10,736 nucleotides of DNA, taken from Dunaliella salina (Eukaryota; Chlorophyta; Chlorophyceae; Chlamydomonadales; Dunaliellaceae). Position 1 is the first letter of the stretch; each line of letters starts with the position of its first letter. Under the pieces are notes generated by a model. The model searched no databases. It worked only from the letters and a program-made list of their open reading frames with translations, and was not told the DNA's origin. The stretch spans positions 200,328 to 211,063 of the forward strand of contig MU069458.1 in NCBI GenBank assembly GCA_002284615.2, written 5' to 3'. Made by a program: the position numbers and the translations under genes. Shown piece by piece: positions 1-10,736 of this stretch.

Positions 1-116
1 GCAGCCAGTGCATGCGCCTTGTTTTTGTCTGGGTTCATATGTAGAATAAGTGTGCATGAGAGGCGAGCAGCGGGGCAGCAGTGGGCTCTGTCACCCTGGT
101 GCTTTCCTTGCCACCT
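1..116. other. Left flank, no gene recognised
   Basis: I see no convincing exon here. On the minus strand, position 116 begins TAG/GTGGCAAGGA, a 12-base match to CAG/GTGGCAAGGA at 579-568 on the other side of the 38-bp array. This could be another duplicated acceptor border or the start of a further exon, but no S8 motif follows in any frame. Confidence 0.3.
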
Positions 117-480
117 ACAGGCAGCAGCTGCTGAGTGCACGGCACTGTGGTTTTACAGGCAGCAGCTGCTGAGTGCACCGCACTGTGGTTTTGCTGACAG
201 CAGCTGCTGAGTGCACGGCACTGTGGTTTTGCAGGCAGCAGCTGCTGAGTGCACGGCACTGTGGTTTTACAGGCAGCAGCTGCTGAGTGCACCGCACTGT
301 GGTCTTGCAGACAGCAGCTGCTGAGTGCATTGTACTGTGGTTTTGCAGGCAGCAGCTGCTGAGTGCACCGCGATGTGGTTTTGCAGGCAGCAGCTGCTGA
401 GTGCACCGCACTGTGGTTTTGTAGGCAGCAGCTGCTGAGTGCATTGCAGTGTGGTTTTGCAGGCGGCAGCTGCAAAGTGC
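117..480. repeat. 38-bp tandem array
   Basis: At least nine head-to-tail units start near 121, 159, 197, 235, 273, 311, 349, 387, 425 and 463. Each contains the palindrome CAGCAGCTGCTG followed by GAGTGCAC and CACTGTGGTTTTGCAG. Units differ by only a few bases. The array is downstream of the last recognised exon, probably in the next intron or the 3' flank. Frames stay open through it in several registers, but only because the unit lacks stops, so I do not call it coding. Confidence 0.95.
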
Positions 481-506
481 ACTACATAGTGGGTTTTTCC
501 TGTTTT

Positions 507-10659
<10,153 letters not shown>

Positions 10660-10664
10660 CTGCT

Positions 10665-10668
<4 letters not shown>

Positions 10669-10736
<68 letters not shown>
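10669..10736. repeat. (GT)n microsatellite at the right edge
   Basis: A pure GT tract runs off the window. In the transcript it is (CA)n ending within about ten bases of the exon 1 acceptor, where it replaces the usual polypyrimidine tract. It is complementary to the (UG)n tracts in introns 2 and 11. Confidence 0.97.

Noticed and set aside
117..480. CRISPR array
   Set aside because: Units are directly adjacent with no unique spacers, and the window is clearly eukaryotic.

Overview
The window looks like a stretch of nuclear DNA from a microbial eukaryote, most likely a chlorophyte green alga with long, repeat-choked introns. A Dunaliella-like lineage is a guess from the middling GC content and repeat load. 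There is no operon structure, Shine-Dalgarno pattern or long open reading frame. The one gene I can support lies on the minus strand as short exons with GT..AG borders. It enters from beyond the right end and runs towards position 1.

Joined exon by exon, eleven pieces (10659 down to 1011) keep one reading frame through ten introns and encode about 380 residues of a subtilisin-like serine protease (peptidase family S8). Read N to C, they carry the oxyanion-hole Asn (GNEG), the GTVSVPGSCKNIM/SVGA strand, and an insertion of about 260 residues that includes a protease-associated (PA)-like segment. The ATFSSFG and VVAPG motifs follow, then the catalytic serine in GSSMATPVVAG. A twelfth segment (694-507) continues the domain (FKPTAA) and may hold the stop codon. 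The Asp and His exons should lie beyond the right edge. The last C-terminal part is uncertain.

About 90% of the window is intron. From right to left it holds a CA/GT tract, a 54-bp doublet, a second CA tract, duplicated exon-3 border sequence, a 151-bp higher-order array (7250-8440), a CAAGGGT-rich minisatellite (5625-6560), a 24-bp plus CAG array (4838-5462), a 90-bp-offset duplication at exon 8, a duplicated and frameshifted copy of the serine-exon start, a third CA tract and a 38-bp array (117-480).

The most interesting pattern is that many of these intron repeats are copies of the neighbouring exon-intron borders, splice sites included. At least five exon borders have local copies, and one has been amplified six more times inside its own intron. 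This suggests an intron-growth process that repeatedly duplicates splice junctions and leaves decoy splice sites. It is the best candidate here for something undescribed.
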